Position numbers and translations under genes: made by a program
Notes under the pieces: generated by a model
The model's database searches: none
Told to the model about the DNA's origin: nothing
What the model saw: only the letters and a program-made list of their open reading frames with translations
Source of the DNA: Cylicocyclus nassatus
Lineage: Eukaryota > Nematoda > Chromadorea > Rhabditida > Strongylidae
Length of the DNA: 64,000 nucleotides
Direction of reading: 5' to 3'
Assembly: GCA_958299035.1 (NCBI GenBank)
Contig: CATQJL010000001.1
Location: forward strand, 1,736,001 to 1,800,000
Shown here: in pieces, positions 44,803 through 55,700 of the stretch
Numbering within the stretch: the first letter of the stretch is position 1
Layout: every line of letters begins with the position of its first letter

Positions 44803-44967
44803 ATGCCGCCGAAGAAGCGTGCATTTACCGGAAGAGTTGATTCCAAGGCCAAAAAGGTCAGGGATCAGCGAGACGCTGAGACATCGGAGCAGCGCCAGGA
44901 ACGGCTAGAAGGCAATCGTGCCAGAATAGCCGAGGCGAGAGCAACGCAAACGCCTGAACAGCGTTAA
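44803..44967 (+). pseudogene. N-terminal remnant resembling Helitron/PIF1-type proteins
   Basis: Starts MPPKKRAFTGRVDSKAKKVR and continues with charged repeats such as SEQRQERLEGNRARIAEARA and TPEQR before a TAA. Beyond the stop the same frame goes on with RLAVLRASESRKSRDSRLDD and RHAEARSQETAKERDSRNQS, then enters the minisatellite. Such Arg/Glu-rich 'ETPEQR' repeats are common at the start of Helitron and PIF1-like helicase proteins in invertebrates. The resemblance is to the style of sequence only; no catalytic part is present. Confidence 0.4.
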
Positions 44968-45139
44968 GCGAGTCTCTCGCAAACTCGCCTGCGGCTTGCT
45001 GTTCTGAGAGCCTCAGAGTCACGAAAAAGTCGTGACTCTCGACTCGATGACGACCGAGTCAGACACGCCGAAGCCAGATCTCAAGAGACGGCTAAAGAGC
45101 GCGATTCTCGAAATCAATCAATTACTGACACAAACCACT

Positions 45140-46250
45140 CGATTGTCTCCACTCGGAGGAACAACCACTCGATTGTCTCCACTCGGAGGAACAATCACTC
45201 GATTGTCTCCACTCGGAGGAACAACACTCGATTGTCTCCACTCGGAGGAACAACCACTTGGTCTCCACTCGGAAGAACAACCACTCGGTTGTCTCCATTC
45301 GGAGGAACAACTACTCGATTGTCTCCACTCGGAGGAACAACCACTCGATCAGATCAAGTGACGGAAATGAGTGACGTCCGCTATTGTCCCCTTGTGCGGA
45401 CTTACTGGTATGCGGTGGAGTCAAGACTTCTTGAAAAAGACGAGCACGTCGAAACGTCGGTCGAGTAAACATCCACCAAGAAATCTGGTTTCGGCACAAC
45501 AATCAATTACTGACACAAATCACTCGAGTGTCTCCACTCGGAGGAACAATCACTCGATTGACTCCACTCGGAGGAACAACCACCCGATTGTCTCCGCTCG
45601 GAGGAACAACCACTCGATTGTCTCCACTCGGAGGAACAACCACTCGATTGTCTCCACTCGGAGGAACAACCACTCGATTGTCTCCACTCGGAGGAACAAC
45701 CACGCGATTGTCTCCACTCGGAGGAACAACCACTCGATTGTCTCCACTCGGAGGAACAACCACTCGATTGTCCTCCACTCGGAGGAACAACCACTCGATT
45801 GTCTCCACTCGGAGGAACAACCACTTGGTCTCCACTCGGAAGAACAACCACTCGGTTGTCTCCATTCGGAGGAACAACTACTCGATTGTCTCCACTCGGA
45901 GGAACAACCACTCGATCAGATCAAGTGACGGAAATGAGTGACGTCCGCTATTGTCCCCTTGTGCGGACTTACTGGTATGCGGTGGAGTCAAGACTTCTTG
46001 AAAAAGACGAGCACGTCGAAACGTCGGTCGAGTAAACATCCACCAAGAAATCTGGTTTCGGCACAACAATCAATTACTGACACCAACCACTCGAGTGTCT
46101 CCACTCGGAGGAACAACCACTCGATTGTCTCCACTCGGAGGAACAACCACTCGATTGTCTCCACTCGGAGGAACAACCACTCGATTGTCTACACTCGGAG
46201 GAACAACCAATCGATTGTCTCCACTCGGAGGAACAACCACTTGGTTGCCT
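45140..46250. repeat. 30-bp minisatellite in a 567-bp higher-order repeat
   Basis: Unit TCTCCACTCGGAGGAACAAC plus CACTCGATTG. Three arrays (about 45140-45355, 45525-45925, 46090-46250) are separated by a unique spacer (GATCAGATCAAGTGACGGAA through CAATCAATTACTGACAC) present twice, 567 bp apart. The spacer also contains AAAAAGACG-AGCA-CGTC-GAAACGTC, a hammerhead-like stem and GAAAC box without a good CTGANGA. Units of 30 bp keep several frames open on both strands, so apparent proteins are false. Confidence 0.9.
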
Positions 46251-46457
46251 CTGTCGGACAACCGAGATTGTAACAAAAATTGAACCACTGGCTCAACACC
46301 TCCGTCGAGATGAGCCATCCGGCCACCTCAGTCGAGGCGGAACCCGAGGTTCACTCGCTGAAAGCGTACGGATATATCAACACTCGGTGAAACCGGATTT
46401 TTGCAAAAAAATCAAAAATGCTTGTATCTCGTCTCAGATACATTCTGGGGTCTTGCG

Positions 46458-47039
46458 TCAGAAACACGTATATGCTAACTTTTGATGGTCAATCCAACGG
46501 TTCTACTCAAATATTTTTTCTCCTTCTCATTCGAAGACGCCATCATGATTTCCTTCCAATAAATTTAAAAAACTCCTGCAGGAACGGTTTTTTCTTAAAA
46601 TATTCATGTATGTTTACCCACATATACAATGTATGCATGCAAAAATTTAACAATTTGTCTAGGTCTTCAGAACCTGAAATCCAAAAGAGTGTCTCATAAA
46701 TAAAACATTCAGAATACGCCAAAAAAAATCTTCAAATCCAGACTTCGCCAAAAAGCAAAATTGTGATTTTAAATGATCAATGTACTCTTTCAATACGTTT
46801 GATCGTGGCATTAGCACTCGAATTATTTTAAGGAGGCTGTTTTGTAATCAGCGCACTCGCTTATCCCTTACCGAAATCCAGTCCCAGATGACAGGAGAAA
46901 TATTCTGATTCAGGATTGAGGATGATAGATAAAGAATAGCTCGCTTGAATAAGCATAACCAAGCACCAACTTACATCTTTCTAATCCAAGGCTCTAAAAA
47001 AACAAAATGGATATTCTCACAAACAGTACTATATCCGTT
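46458..47039. other. No feature recognised
   Basis: AT-rich, without motif-bearing frames. Confidence 0.4.
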
Positions 47040-47610
47040 ATCAAAAAAATGCTCAGTAACCCCACTGTGCCAACTCCCAGCCCCGTAGCTCAAACTTCGC
47101 AAAAAATCGATAAAATCGATTAAAGTAATGCACGATTTCAAAAACTAATATTGTATTCGTAATTAGCATGCTCGATTACCCCCCTGTGCCAAATCCCAGC
47201 CCCGTAGCTCAAACTTTGCAAAAAAATCGATAAAATCGATAAAAGTAACGCACGATATAAAAAATAATATTGTATTCGTAATTAGCATGCTCGATTACCC
47301 CCCTGTGCCAAATCCCAGCCCCGTAGCTCAAACTTTGCAAAAAAATCGATAAAATCGATAAAAGTAATGCACGATATAAAAAATAATATTGTATTCGTAA
47401 TTAGCATGCTCGATTACCCCCCTGTGCCAAATCACAGCCCCGTAGCTCAAACTTTGCAAAAAATCGATAAAATCGATAAAAGTAATGCACGATTTTAAAA
47501 ACTAATGTATTCGCAATCAGCATGCTCGATTACCCCCCCCCCCCCCGTGCCAACTCCCAGCCCCGTAAGTGAACTCTGCAAATCGATAAAAATCGATAAA
47601 ATCGATTTTG
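47040..47610. repeat. Satellite-like array, about 119-bp unit
   Basis: About five units marked by ATTAGCATGCTCGATTACCC at 47162, 47281, 47400 and, altered, 47516. Each contains CAGCCCCGTAGCTCAAACTT and AATCGATAAAATCGATAAAA. The first and last units are diverged, and a C homopolymer expands in the last. Confidence 0.85.
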
Positions 47611-47795
47611 ATCGATGACGAAAAGTAGCCTATGACACCCGCCGGGGCCCGAAGTGTATGTGTGCCAAGTTTGGTCCGGATTGGTTCAGAAATGGAATTT
47701 TCTATTCGGAACATACGTACAGACATACATACAGACAGACAGACATACAGACAGACAGACACACAAACAGACATTCAGCTTTATATATAGGATAC
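47611..47795. repeat. Retroelement-type tail with (CAGA/CATA)n microsatellite
   Basis: The segment with GCCAAGTTTGGTCCGGATTG, followed by CAGACAGACATACAGACAGA tracts (47708-47775) and TTTATATATAGGAT, resembles 3' ends of non-LTR or SINE-type repeats seen widely in animal genomes. The exact family was not determined. Confidence 0.5.
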
Positions 47796-48949
47796 TGAAG
47801 AGTTACTTGATGAAGCCAAAATAGTTCATTGTATTGCATTTTGTTTATTCTATAAAACTGTTATCAAAGCTAGTCCAAAAGTTGAAAATGGGAAAATTGT
47901 TGAAATTGGAGTTTCAAAAATAGCCAAACTGGAGATGGGTGAAAATATGGGTTGGAGATCCCTGCCAATTACTGAGCGGGCATTAAGGGAATCTGAACAA
48001 AAACATAACCGTTAGAAAGAAAAAGAAATTCTGCATCGGATAGTACTTACAGCGTTTGTCTATCTTCATTCTAAGTAGTTTGAGCATGGGTCTGAAAAAC
48101 AGCGCGAACCTTCGGAGCGACCTAATATAATATTAGGTTGTCCCGAAAGTTTTGTCGGTTCCTTTCATCGCTCACTAAAATTCACGGAACACCAATCCAT
48201 AGATGGCTTAGGCACCATTTGGTTCAAATTATTTTTTTTTATTTTTTTTTGAGCAGCTAAGCAGTAACGCCAAATCTTTCCTGAATTTTAGAATTCTTTA
48301 TTCTGATGTTTTCAAAGGGCGCTGGTAAATGCTATGTAGACCAAACCTTTGGCTACATTGTATCTATTTTAGATCACATGATCCGCGCTTACCAAGTCTG
48401 TTATAATTATTTATTTATTATAAACCGCGGCTTTTTGATTAAGTTTAACAAGTAAAAGTACCAAAAATTCCAAAAAGCTGCTTTTTCGAAGCGAATCAAA
48501 GTTGGTGATGTTGCATAAATGATGTTAAATAAGAATTATGTTTAAAACCGCAGAAACTTCAAAAGCTTTCGTATGTTTTATGCAGTTGCGTGTTTCATGA
48601 CTTTGACAAAAATCGAGACCTCCGGAGAACAAATTTTTTAATTTTTTAAAATCAGCAGATTAGAAGGATCTAAAAATACATGCTTGTAGTCCGAGAGTTG
48701 CTCTATTTGATCCAATGCACTCAATGCATTTCGAGACTTTGTAATAAATCTTTTAAAAATTAGCCTAACTTTGAGCAGGTAAAATTGACAGGTGGAGAAT
48801 TTTGGCAATTCAAAAAAAGCACACAAGATTATGGTATGAAAATGTATCCGTAATAAAGAGAAGGAAAGACTGCATCGAATGCATCTTGAAGCTATTGTAG
48901 TTGTTTATGTAAGCCGCGCTCGAGATTGGTAACAATTATTGGGTGGCTG

Positions 48950-48976
48950 ACGTTTCGGCAGATCACCTTCTTCAGA
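48950..48976 (-). ncRNA. Hammerhead-like ribozyme core (left arm)
   Basis: The minus strand reads CTGAAGA, then GGT-GATCT-GCC as a 3-bp stem II, then GAAACGTC. Both core boxes match the hammerhead consensus. It lies downstream of the GIY-YIG frame, the expected place in a PLE. Confidence 0.5.
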
Positions 48977-49179
48977 GCCTGAAATGAGCAAAACGATCTG
49001 CAACCTATCCGATCAAACGTCTCTGCAGCTCCACAAGCAAAGTTCTAGGACTCTGCCTGTTCACTGACTAGACTGCCAAACCAAACACTTACCTTTTTGA
49101 AAATGCCGATAGCATACAAGTGCCTGAGCGAGCGCTAGAATGGCCATGTATGCGACGCTATTTATATGCCTACAGTGAG

Positions 49180-49660
49180 TCAAAAGAGGTGACCCAGGTA
49201 AGGTGCGAGTTCACGAGTGATAGAGAGGCACTCCTCCTTGCGGTTCATTTGTGGACTTTTTGGGTGAATCCAAAAGGCTTCCATACATTTGCGAGCTGAT
49301 GTTTGGGATTCATGCGCTAAGATCTTCACTGAAACTTCAAAGTTTTCTCCAGCGTGCTTCAGCAGCCTGTGAGTGCCTAAAGGTGTGGTCGTGCGTGATC
49401 TATCCCTGCCGTCTAAATGCTCCTTAATGCGGACGCATAAAGGGCGCGCCGTTTCGCCGATATACGTGTCACCACAGCCCGCGCAGGTGATAAGGTAGAT
49501 GACCCCTGACGTCATGCAGTCCCCGCCCCTGCCCGCAGGAGGCGTTGTGCAGGTGCGATCGTAGATGCGACTGCGGACCAAAATACCTTTTAGGTTATTT
49601 GGGGGTATCTCCACCATCGCAACAGAGTTTTTTAACCAGCATCTCCTCAGACACTGCCTT
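49180..49660 (-). pseudogene. PLE C-terminal domain with GIY-YIG (left arm)
   Basis: The minus-strand frame from the palindrome centre reads SVAMVEIPPNNLKGILVRSR and YDRTCTTPPAGRGGDCMTSG, then VIYLITCAGCGDTYIGETAR and VRIKEHLDG, ending at 49180. GIY-YIG is the endonuclease that PLEs use to nick target DNA; the VIYLIT and TYIGE core and downstream Arg/Glu are kept. The usual Cys pair between CTTP and GDC is missing. The frame stays open past the centre into antisense of the other arm, so no true start exists; it is a 5'-truncated insertion. Confidence 0.75.
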
Positions 49661-50087
49661 AAGGCAGTGTCTGAGGAGATGCGGGTTAAAAAACTCTGTT
49701 GCGATGGTGGAGATACCCCCAAATAACCTAAAAGGTATTTTGGTCCGCAGTCGCATCTACGATCGCACCTGCACAACGCCTCCAGCGCGGGCTGTGGTGA
49801 CACGTATATCGGCGAAACGGCGCGCCCTCTATGCGTCCGCATTAAGGAGCATTTAGACGGCAGGGATAGATCACGCACGACCACACCTTTAGGCACTCAC
49901 AGGCTGCTGAAGCACGCTGGAGAAAACTTTGAAGTTTCAGTGAAGATCTTAGCGCATGAATCCCAAACATCAGCTCGCAAATGTATGGAAGCCTTTTGGA
50001 TTCACGCAAAAAGTCCACAAATGAACCGCAAGGAGGAGTGCCTCTCTATCACTCGTGAACTCGCACCTTACCTGGGTCACCTCTTTT
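49661..50087 (+). pseudogene. PLE C-terminal domain, deleted (right arm)
   Basis: Plus-strand counterpart of the left arm. It reads the same up to YDRTCTTPPA, then a deletion of about 52 bp removes the first half of the GIY-YIG motif (VIYLIT) and shifts the frame. Downstream sequence (GDTYIGETARPL, then EHLDG) survives in another frame and ends at 50087. Confidence 0.7.
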
Positions 50088-50292
50088 GACTCACTGTAGG
50101 CATATACATAGCGTGGCATACATGGCCATTCTAGCGCTCGCTCAGGCACTTGTATGCTATCGGCATTTTCAAAAAGGTAAGTGTTTGGTTTGGCAGTCTA
50201 GTCAGTGAACAGGCAGAGTCCTGGAACTTTGCTTGTGGAGCTGCAGAACGTTTGGTCGGATAGGTTGCAGATCGTTTTGCTCATTTCAGGCT

Positions 50293-50319
50293 CTGAAGAA
50301 GGTGATCTGCCGAAACGTC
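50293..50319 (+). ncRNA. Hammerhead-like ribozyme core (right arm)
   Basis: CTGAAGA, a GGT/GCC stem II and GAAACGTC, identical to the left arm's motif. Followed by CAGCCACCCAATAA. Confidence 0.5.
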
Positions 50320-50590
50320 AGCCACCCAATAAATAATTGTTACCAATCTCGAGTGCGGCTTACATAAACAACTACAATATCTACGTCATGCCGAGGTTCA
50401 TAGAAAGTCGAACAATCCATCTTAAAGCTCATTCAGGTCCTTATTGTGCATGGTTCTACAATGGTTTAAAAAAACCGGCCATATTTTCGTGACAACCTAA
50501 CAAATTAGATAAATCGTTTATTGGCAGGCTTTCAAAATTCCGTTCGTTTTGATTAACAACTGCATCAAGTCATATACTTCCCATTTCTTA

Positions 50591-51390
50591 TTAGGTCGCA
50601 ATGTACCATTCGATATAGCAAGGCAATGCTCTACAATACATCATCTTGCTTTTGCACCAGCTCTGACCCAGCTCAAGTTTTGAGCCAAAAACAAAAAAGA
50701 TTCAAGCCCAAAAATCGACAAAAAATAGTAGCTACCTCCAAAAAATCCTACAAATTTCTAACTTGCCCACGTATATATCCACATCAAGCATTTATGTGTG
50801 CTGCTGCCCTAACTTTTTCTTGGTTGAAATCAAGAAAACGAAGATCTTTATGATTTTGCTAAAGTAAACCTGTGCTGCCCCTAAATGAGTGATTGTATAC
50901 CACAAACCTGTGGAGTACGAACGTGAATTCCCAGACTCTACAAACTTTAGTTGTCGAGAAATACAAATTTTAGCATAAGTGTTGAAATAAGAAAAGCTAT
51001 TTTTTTACATTTCTTGAGAACCTAAAACTTTGTAAAGAGCGAATTTACGTCAGCACTTCGACGAGCTATTAGTATACAATCACTCATATGAGAGTAGCAC
51101 ATTTTCACTTTGGCAAAAACATAAAAATTTTCGCTTTCTTATTTTTACTAACAGGGGAAAAAATACGACAGCGGCATGTATAAATGTATGGTGTGGATAG
51201 CGTAAACATGAGAATTCAGAATTTTTGTAGAATTATTTTTGGACAAGGTTATAACTTTTTTCCGTCTTTTCGGGCATTTGGACCCTTTTGCTTTTTGACT
51301 TGTGACTCGAGGTGGATCAGAATTGGTGCAAAAGCAAGATGACCATATTGTAAAGCTTGCCTTGCTCTATCGAACCTGTGTTACAGTCTA
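50591..51390. mobile_element. Mariner-like foldback, about 800 bp
   Basis: The left end TTAGGTCGCAATGTACCATT follows TA. The right arm pairs through GGTGCAAAAGCAAGATGA and TTGCTCTATCGAACC. It is related to 18690-19689 by the AGTTTTGAGCCAAAAAC block. More decayed than that copy. Confidence 0.6.
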
Positions 51391-51546
51391 TGTAGGAGTG
51401 AAAGTATGAATTACTTACTGCAGTTGAAATTCAAAACGGACGGAACTTATGAGACAACTGAAATACTAGTGTGTTTTTAGAAGGGAAGAGGTGATCTAAC
51501 TCGTCCACTTCATAAAAAGAAGGAGAAGGAAATGAAAAGGTACATT

Positions 51547-51894
51547 TCAGATCTTGTTAATTAAACACAAGTAATTATAAGAACTATGCATTACAGGGAC
51601 CGGTTTGTAAAAGACATAGGTGTGACGACATGGAGCCCCATTGCTTGGCACAGCTCGTCTGGAAGCATGCTGGACTTCGTTTTCAGAGCAAAAAGCAAAG
51701 GAGGTTTTGTTTTTGCGGAGTTGGGGCCCAGCACCAAGGATAAGCGCCATTAAGTCGAACACAAGCTCTTCGGACAGATCATCACACGATTGACATGCTC
51801 TATTGTGTATAACGAAAAGTGCGCGCGATTCAGAAGCAAAGCTAAAATAGAAGAATTGCTTTTTTAGAGCGCACACAGAATCGAATGACACCAA
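51547..51894 (-). CDS. Unrecognised ORF, 115 codons
   Basis: A non-repetitive minus-strand frame with several Cys (IHNRACQSCDDLSEELVFDL, FCSENEVQHASRRA). It is the longest frame in the window that is not explained by a repeat, a gap or a PLE. No family, start context or splice signals could be recognised, so it may be an exon, a decayed retroelement frame or chance. Confidence 0.2.
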   Translation of the reverse strand: MVSFDSVCALKKQFFYFSFASESRALFVIHNRACQSCDDLSEELVFDLMALILGAGPQLRKNKTSFAFCSENEVQHASRRAVPSNGAPCRHTYVFYKPVPVMHSSYNYLCLINKI

Positions 51895-52009
51895 AATTGA
51901 ATCTTATACATGGAAAATTATTTGTATAAGAATTATATAAAAAGATTTGAGAACTTCTGTGAATTTTCCAAAATCTGTCCGTCTGCAGACCTGAGATCGT
52001 CTGGAGCAT

Positions 52010-52690
52010 GATAGTGTGGCTTAAAAGTATGTACGCATTGTTTGACCTTAACTCTCTTGCTTTGATGCCTTTCGGCAGACTTTAGTTACCATTTTGTAGA
52101 GGCGAGATTCAATTTAGATTAGAGTTTGGAGCGGATTACCGACTGCTCTTCAATAATGTAGGATTACGGTAGGAAATTTAAGAAGGGATTTGAGCGGTTG
52201 AGCCATTGAGGGCCCTATTTCGCCTCATAAGCAAGCAAACAAACTGGAAACTTTTACACTAGGCTAATTAAAGTCGCTAAAACCAAATATAAACTTTGCA
52301 TTCTACCGCAGTGCTTTTTTCATGACTTATGCTAGGTAAACCGCAAACTATCTTTACAATGCTTCGTGAGACTGTGAGTACACCATCTGAAAAGCTTACA
52401 GACTCTCAAAACGTTGAGTAATGAAATCAGCACGCAGAGTCCCTCATACACCACTTTTAGAATTTTTGAAAAACTTTTTGATACGCGACTAATTTACAAT
52501 GATGCTATAAGCCGAAAGTTCCTAATGAAATCCTACAGTAACGAAGAGTGATAGGTGTTTCGCTCTATACTGTAAATCTAAGTTGGAGACAGCTCTATAA
52601 AATGGTACTTGGACGCAGGCAGAAGACTTTTTGAGAAGAGAGATATTGTCGATTAGGCAGTGTATACATACTTTTGGGACAACTTGTATT
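52010..52690. mobile_element. Degenerate Tc1/mariner-type foldback
   Basis: Arms pair through AAAAGTATGTA(C/T) ends and the blocks GTACCATTTTATAGAGCTGT and ATGTAGGATTACGG. Internal blocks are shared with 2868-3601. Ends are eroded. Confidence 0.5.
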
Positions 52691-54543
52691 CCTATCACTT
52701 AATATGTTTCGGTTTTTTTAAGCATGGATGGATGCCCCCCGTCAAGAAATTACTCCTGAGCATAGAGACAGTTTCATATCGCCCCCCTGTTCGTGGTTAT
52801 TTTCCTTTTCTCCAAAAATCGCCTTGTTAGATATTGCGCCCCAACGTTGAGTTATCTGCATCCTCTCCCCTTAAATTTTCCATCTCGGTTTTAGCTTTCT
52901 TTTCAGTATTTTAATGATTTTATACTTCTTCTTTCTCCTTCTTCTTCTTCTTTCTTGTGCTCGTGATCTGTCTTGATCTGTTCTGTGACCATGTAGGGCT
53001 TGATGAAGGAAATTTAATTTTGTGATTTTTCTTTTGAGAGTTTAATCTGAAGTCGCAAAATTTTCACAAAATATTTTTATCAAAATATTTATGTCTGAAC
53101 GTTTGTAAAGGTCTTCTACTTTGCCCGAATGTCCTAGTAGTGTTTTCCAGCGTTTTCTTTGCGTATTCTTTGCTTTTTAGGTGATCGTCGCCGATGAAGG
53201 AGAAAAAGATAAGTGGTAAGGGAATAGTTTTGTTTTTTGAGCAGTTACAATCAAATTATTTTGTATGATCATGTTTACTTGTGAGCTTCATACTTAGGTA
53301 CATAAAACAAACGAAAACAAACTTATTCTAAAACAACCAGAATCTCATTTGAGAAAGAAAGGAATTTCAAACTCAAACTTGCATGTAATTTTCATTAGAT
53401 GTAGAAGCGGCAAAAGTGCTTAGCTCAGAGCCCGGCACGAGTCGGTCTCTAGGCTTCTTGTAACGAAATCCCCGTGATTTTCAAAAATCTTGTGAAGTCC
53501 CCTTTGACCCTTGTTCCCCTCCCCCCACCTCTTCACCCTCCGATTGGTGAAACTGCTCGATCAAATAGTATTTTTTTCTAGGTGGAAACCGAAAGCTGTA
53601 GAGGTCTACTAGCGCTCAAAGAAAAGCTTTGGAAAAAAAAGAGCGTCAAGTGGCAAAAAATACATATGGAACTGACCTTAGCTTTCACATAAATATCTGA
53701 GAATATGCTATGATATACAGTCGATTCATTTCATATAATCATGTGTGCATTGCACACACCGTCCATCTTTGGCGTCCTCATCTTGGAATTGCAACCCGCA
53801 AAAACGCAAGAGATTGACGGATTGTTATCGCTTACGTCACTTCGTGGTGATCCAAAAACGAAGGACACCAACACATCAAAAACACCCATCTGAAGAGTTG
53901 TCTGTGCCAAGAATCCAGAATAGGCACGCAAAAGATGGACAGTATGTGCAATGACGATTTGCTGGTATGCAGTTCGTTTGGATTGGCCACTTTAATTCTG
54001 ACCATGCTCTTGTTAGCTATATTAAGAAAAGAAGAAAACTGGGTAGTATTTAATTCTTGCTCATGCCTTCTACTAAACGGAAATAGATAGAAGTACGACC
54101 TTCCCCGAGAGTCCTCCGCCGTCTGGATTTCCGCGCTGGTCCGTGGTCCCCTCCTACACCCGGGGTCAGCGATCACCCCCGTTGAAATCAAAAGTAGCCT
54201 CAATTAATCTGCTCTTATAGGGGGATAATTTTCACCACTCCACCAGCTAAAAGAATAAAAGAAACCCTGAACGTCCGATCTCGCGTACGGCGCCGGATCG
54301 TAGCAAGAACGAGACGATGTAGTGGGTGGGGTGATAGCATGGACAATGCTGGGAACTGAACGAAGTAGGGAAGAAGATCAAAATGCGAAGAAATTGGAAG
54401 AAGACTTAGTTCATGAAGGACCTTTGTTGAAATGCAGAATTGCAGTTAGAATGCGACCCTATTATGGAAGGAAGTCAGCGACCAAGTGATGGACGCGGAG
54501 CTTCGTGCCCATCTGTCCCACTCGACCGTTCTCCCGGCGCCCT
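52691..54543. other. No gene recognised; microsatellite and hAT remnant
   Basis: Contains a CTT-rich polypyrimidine tract (about 52926-52957) and a half end AGAGCCCGGCACGAG (about 53428) related to the hAT MITE at 500-776, followed by similar GTCCCCTTTGACCC sequence. Frames at 53745-54203 lack motifs. Confidence 0.4.
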
Positions 54544-55173
54544 CTCAGACAATTGCATCGGAAAGTTCGCGGTTTCAAAGCGTGCTACATGGCGCGCCGC
54601 GGCCCTTAAAATTTCAGCCGCGCACGCCGCGGCCCATGTATATTTTACCGGGAACGCCGCGGCCAAAGTTAAAATTGGAAAGAGATTATCGGGAGAGTCG
54701 CGGCCCAATCACCTCACTCGGCGTGCCGCGGGCCTTATCAAAGGCCGCAATTCTTACACGCTGTAGGTTAGAGCGCAACCCGCATGAGGTACGCCGCAGC
54801 GATGGGGCTACCCTAAATGTTTGTGAGGCTGGTAATCGCTTCTCGGATTTGACGCTGTGTGACAGTTGAGTTCATATGCTTGCAAGATAAACTTCAGCAG
54901 TCGGATGAGTGTTATCGACGACACTAGATGATGTCGAGAGATGAGCTAACAAGTTGCTCAATTTGCACTCAGTCGTTGTCATGAAAGACAGGCTAAAAGT
55001 TTTTTCACTCTTCCTAGGCCTCACAAGCATGCTAATCGGGTCAACATCGGGCGCTTACAGGATGCGCCGCGGTCACTTATTGGGTCCAATATCGGTTTAT
55101 ACCGGGCAGCTCGCGGCGTGGATGATTGGTAGCCGAGCAAGCACCCGCGAACTTCCCGATGCAATTGTCTGAG
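54544..55173. mobile_element. CTCAG-ended TIR element, third family, 630 bp
   Basis: 29-bp TIRs begin CTCAGACAATTGCATCGG in both directions (one mismatch). A 2-bp duplication CT flanks it (54542-54543, 55174-55175). Just inside the left end, a GCCGCGGCC motif recurs about five times at 27-43-bp intervals (54594-54735). The architecture equals that of the SL-carrying and plexin-carrying elements, but no cargo was recognised. Confidence 0.75.
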
Positions 55174-55304
55174 CTGTTACGCAGCTTAGACTTAGGCTTA
55201 CACCGCAGCCACCTTGAAAGCTATAAGGGTCACCCACCGAGCGCTAGTGCGACACAAATAACATCTTGTCGGACTTCGCAGTACGGATATGAGAAAATGT
55301 CTCG

Positions 55305-55506
55305 TCTTCATGACCCAGCGGAGTACGTTGAGAAGGCGAAGCATCGATGGGCCAGTCACATTATGAGGAAAACATACGACCGATGGACATCAAGAGCATC
55401 AGAGTGGATTCCTCGCGAAGCAAAACGTTCCCGAGGAAGACCACCGACGAGGTGGGCAGACGTGTTCGTGAAACGGATGGACCAGCTGGATGCGATTTGT
55501 ATTTGA
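55305..55506 (+). pseudogene. RTE-type LINE C-terminal fragment (copy 2)
   Basis: Reads KHRWASHIMRKTYDRWTSRA and EWIPREAKRSRGRPPTRWAD to the same stop as 30790-31026, with Gly to Ser in the otherwise constant HRWAGH motif. A short in-frame deletion lies upstream. Confidence 0.65.
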
Positions 55507-55700
55507 AACTCGTGGACGCAGCCACCGACGTCGACCAAGGAGATCAGGGATGTCTGAAGCAAGGCAGGGATCGATGGAATCTTTGAGGACGGGCCATATG
55601 ACTATTTAAGTAAGGAGAGACTAAAGAGGTGGTGTACAAAATTTTTTGGTGGTGAATATTTTCTCCTGTAATAAGCATTGCAGAGAAGAGGCGTGAAAAG

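Larger units (their letters stand above)
44674..46454. mobile_element. TIR-ended element with minisatellites, 1.78 kb
   Basis: Perfect 28-bp inverted ends (44674-44701, beginning AAGACCCCAGAATGTATCTG, and 46427-46454). The left flank is lost to the adaptor, so no target duplication can be checked. It contains a helicase-like N-terminal remnant and three 30-bp minisatellite arrays. Confidence 0.65.
48894..50380. repeat. Head-to-head palindrome of a PLE 3' end
   Basis: Two arms (48894-49660 and 49661-50380) are near-perfect reverse complements meeting at ACTGCCTTAAGGCAGT with no spacer. Each arm carries the PLE GIY-YIG domain and a hammerhead-like motif, pointing outward. The right arm lacks about 52 bp of the left. 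Confidence 0.85.
48132..50504. mobile_element. Degenerate mariner-like element split by a PLE palindrome
   Basis: Left end TTAGGTTGTCCCGAAAGTTT after TA. A weaker inverted end, TTAGGTTGTCACGAAAATAT, lies at about 50504. The interior is occupied by the palindrome at 48894-50380. The pairing of these ends is tentative. Confidence 0.4.

Noticed and set aside
45032..46318. Many frames rich in RRNNHSIVST or VVPPSGDNR
   Set aside because: Translations of the 30-bp minisatellite in different frames; no evidence for a real protein.
44674..46454. Calling the element a Helitron
   Set aside because: It has perfect 28-bp inverted ends and no visible TC...CTRR termini or Rep/helicase core; only the N-terminal sequence style is similar.
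47700..47780. Possible CRISPR-like array in the 47-kb region
   Set aside because: It is a CAGA/CATA microsatellite and a 119-bp satellite with no unique spacers, in a eukaryotic genome.
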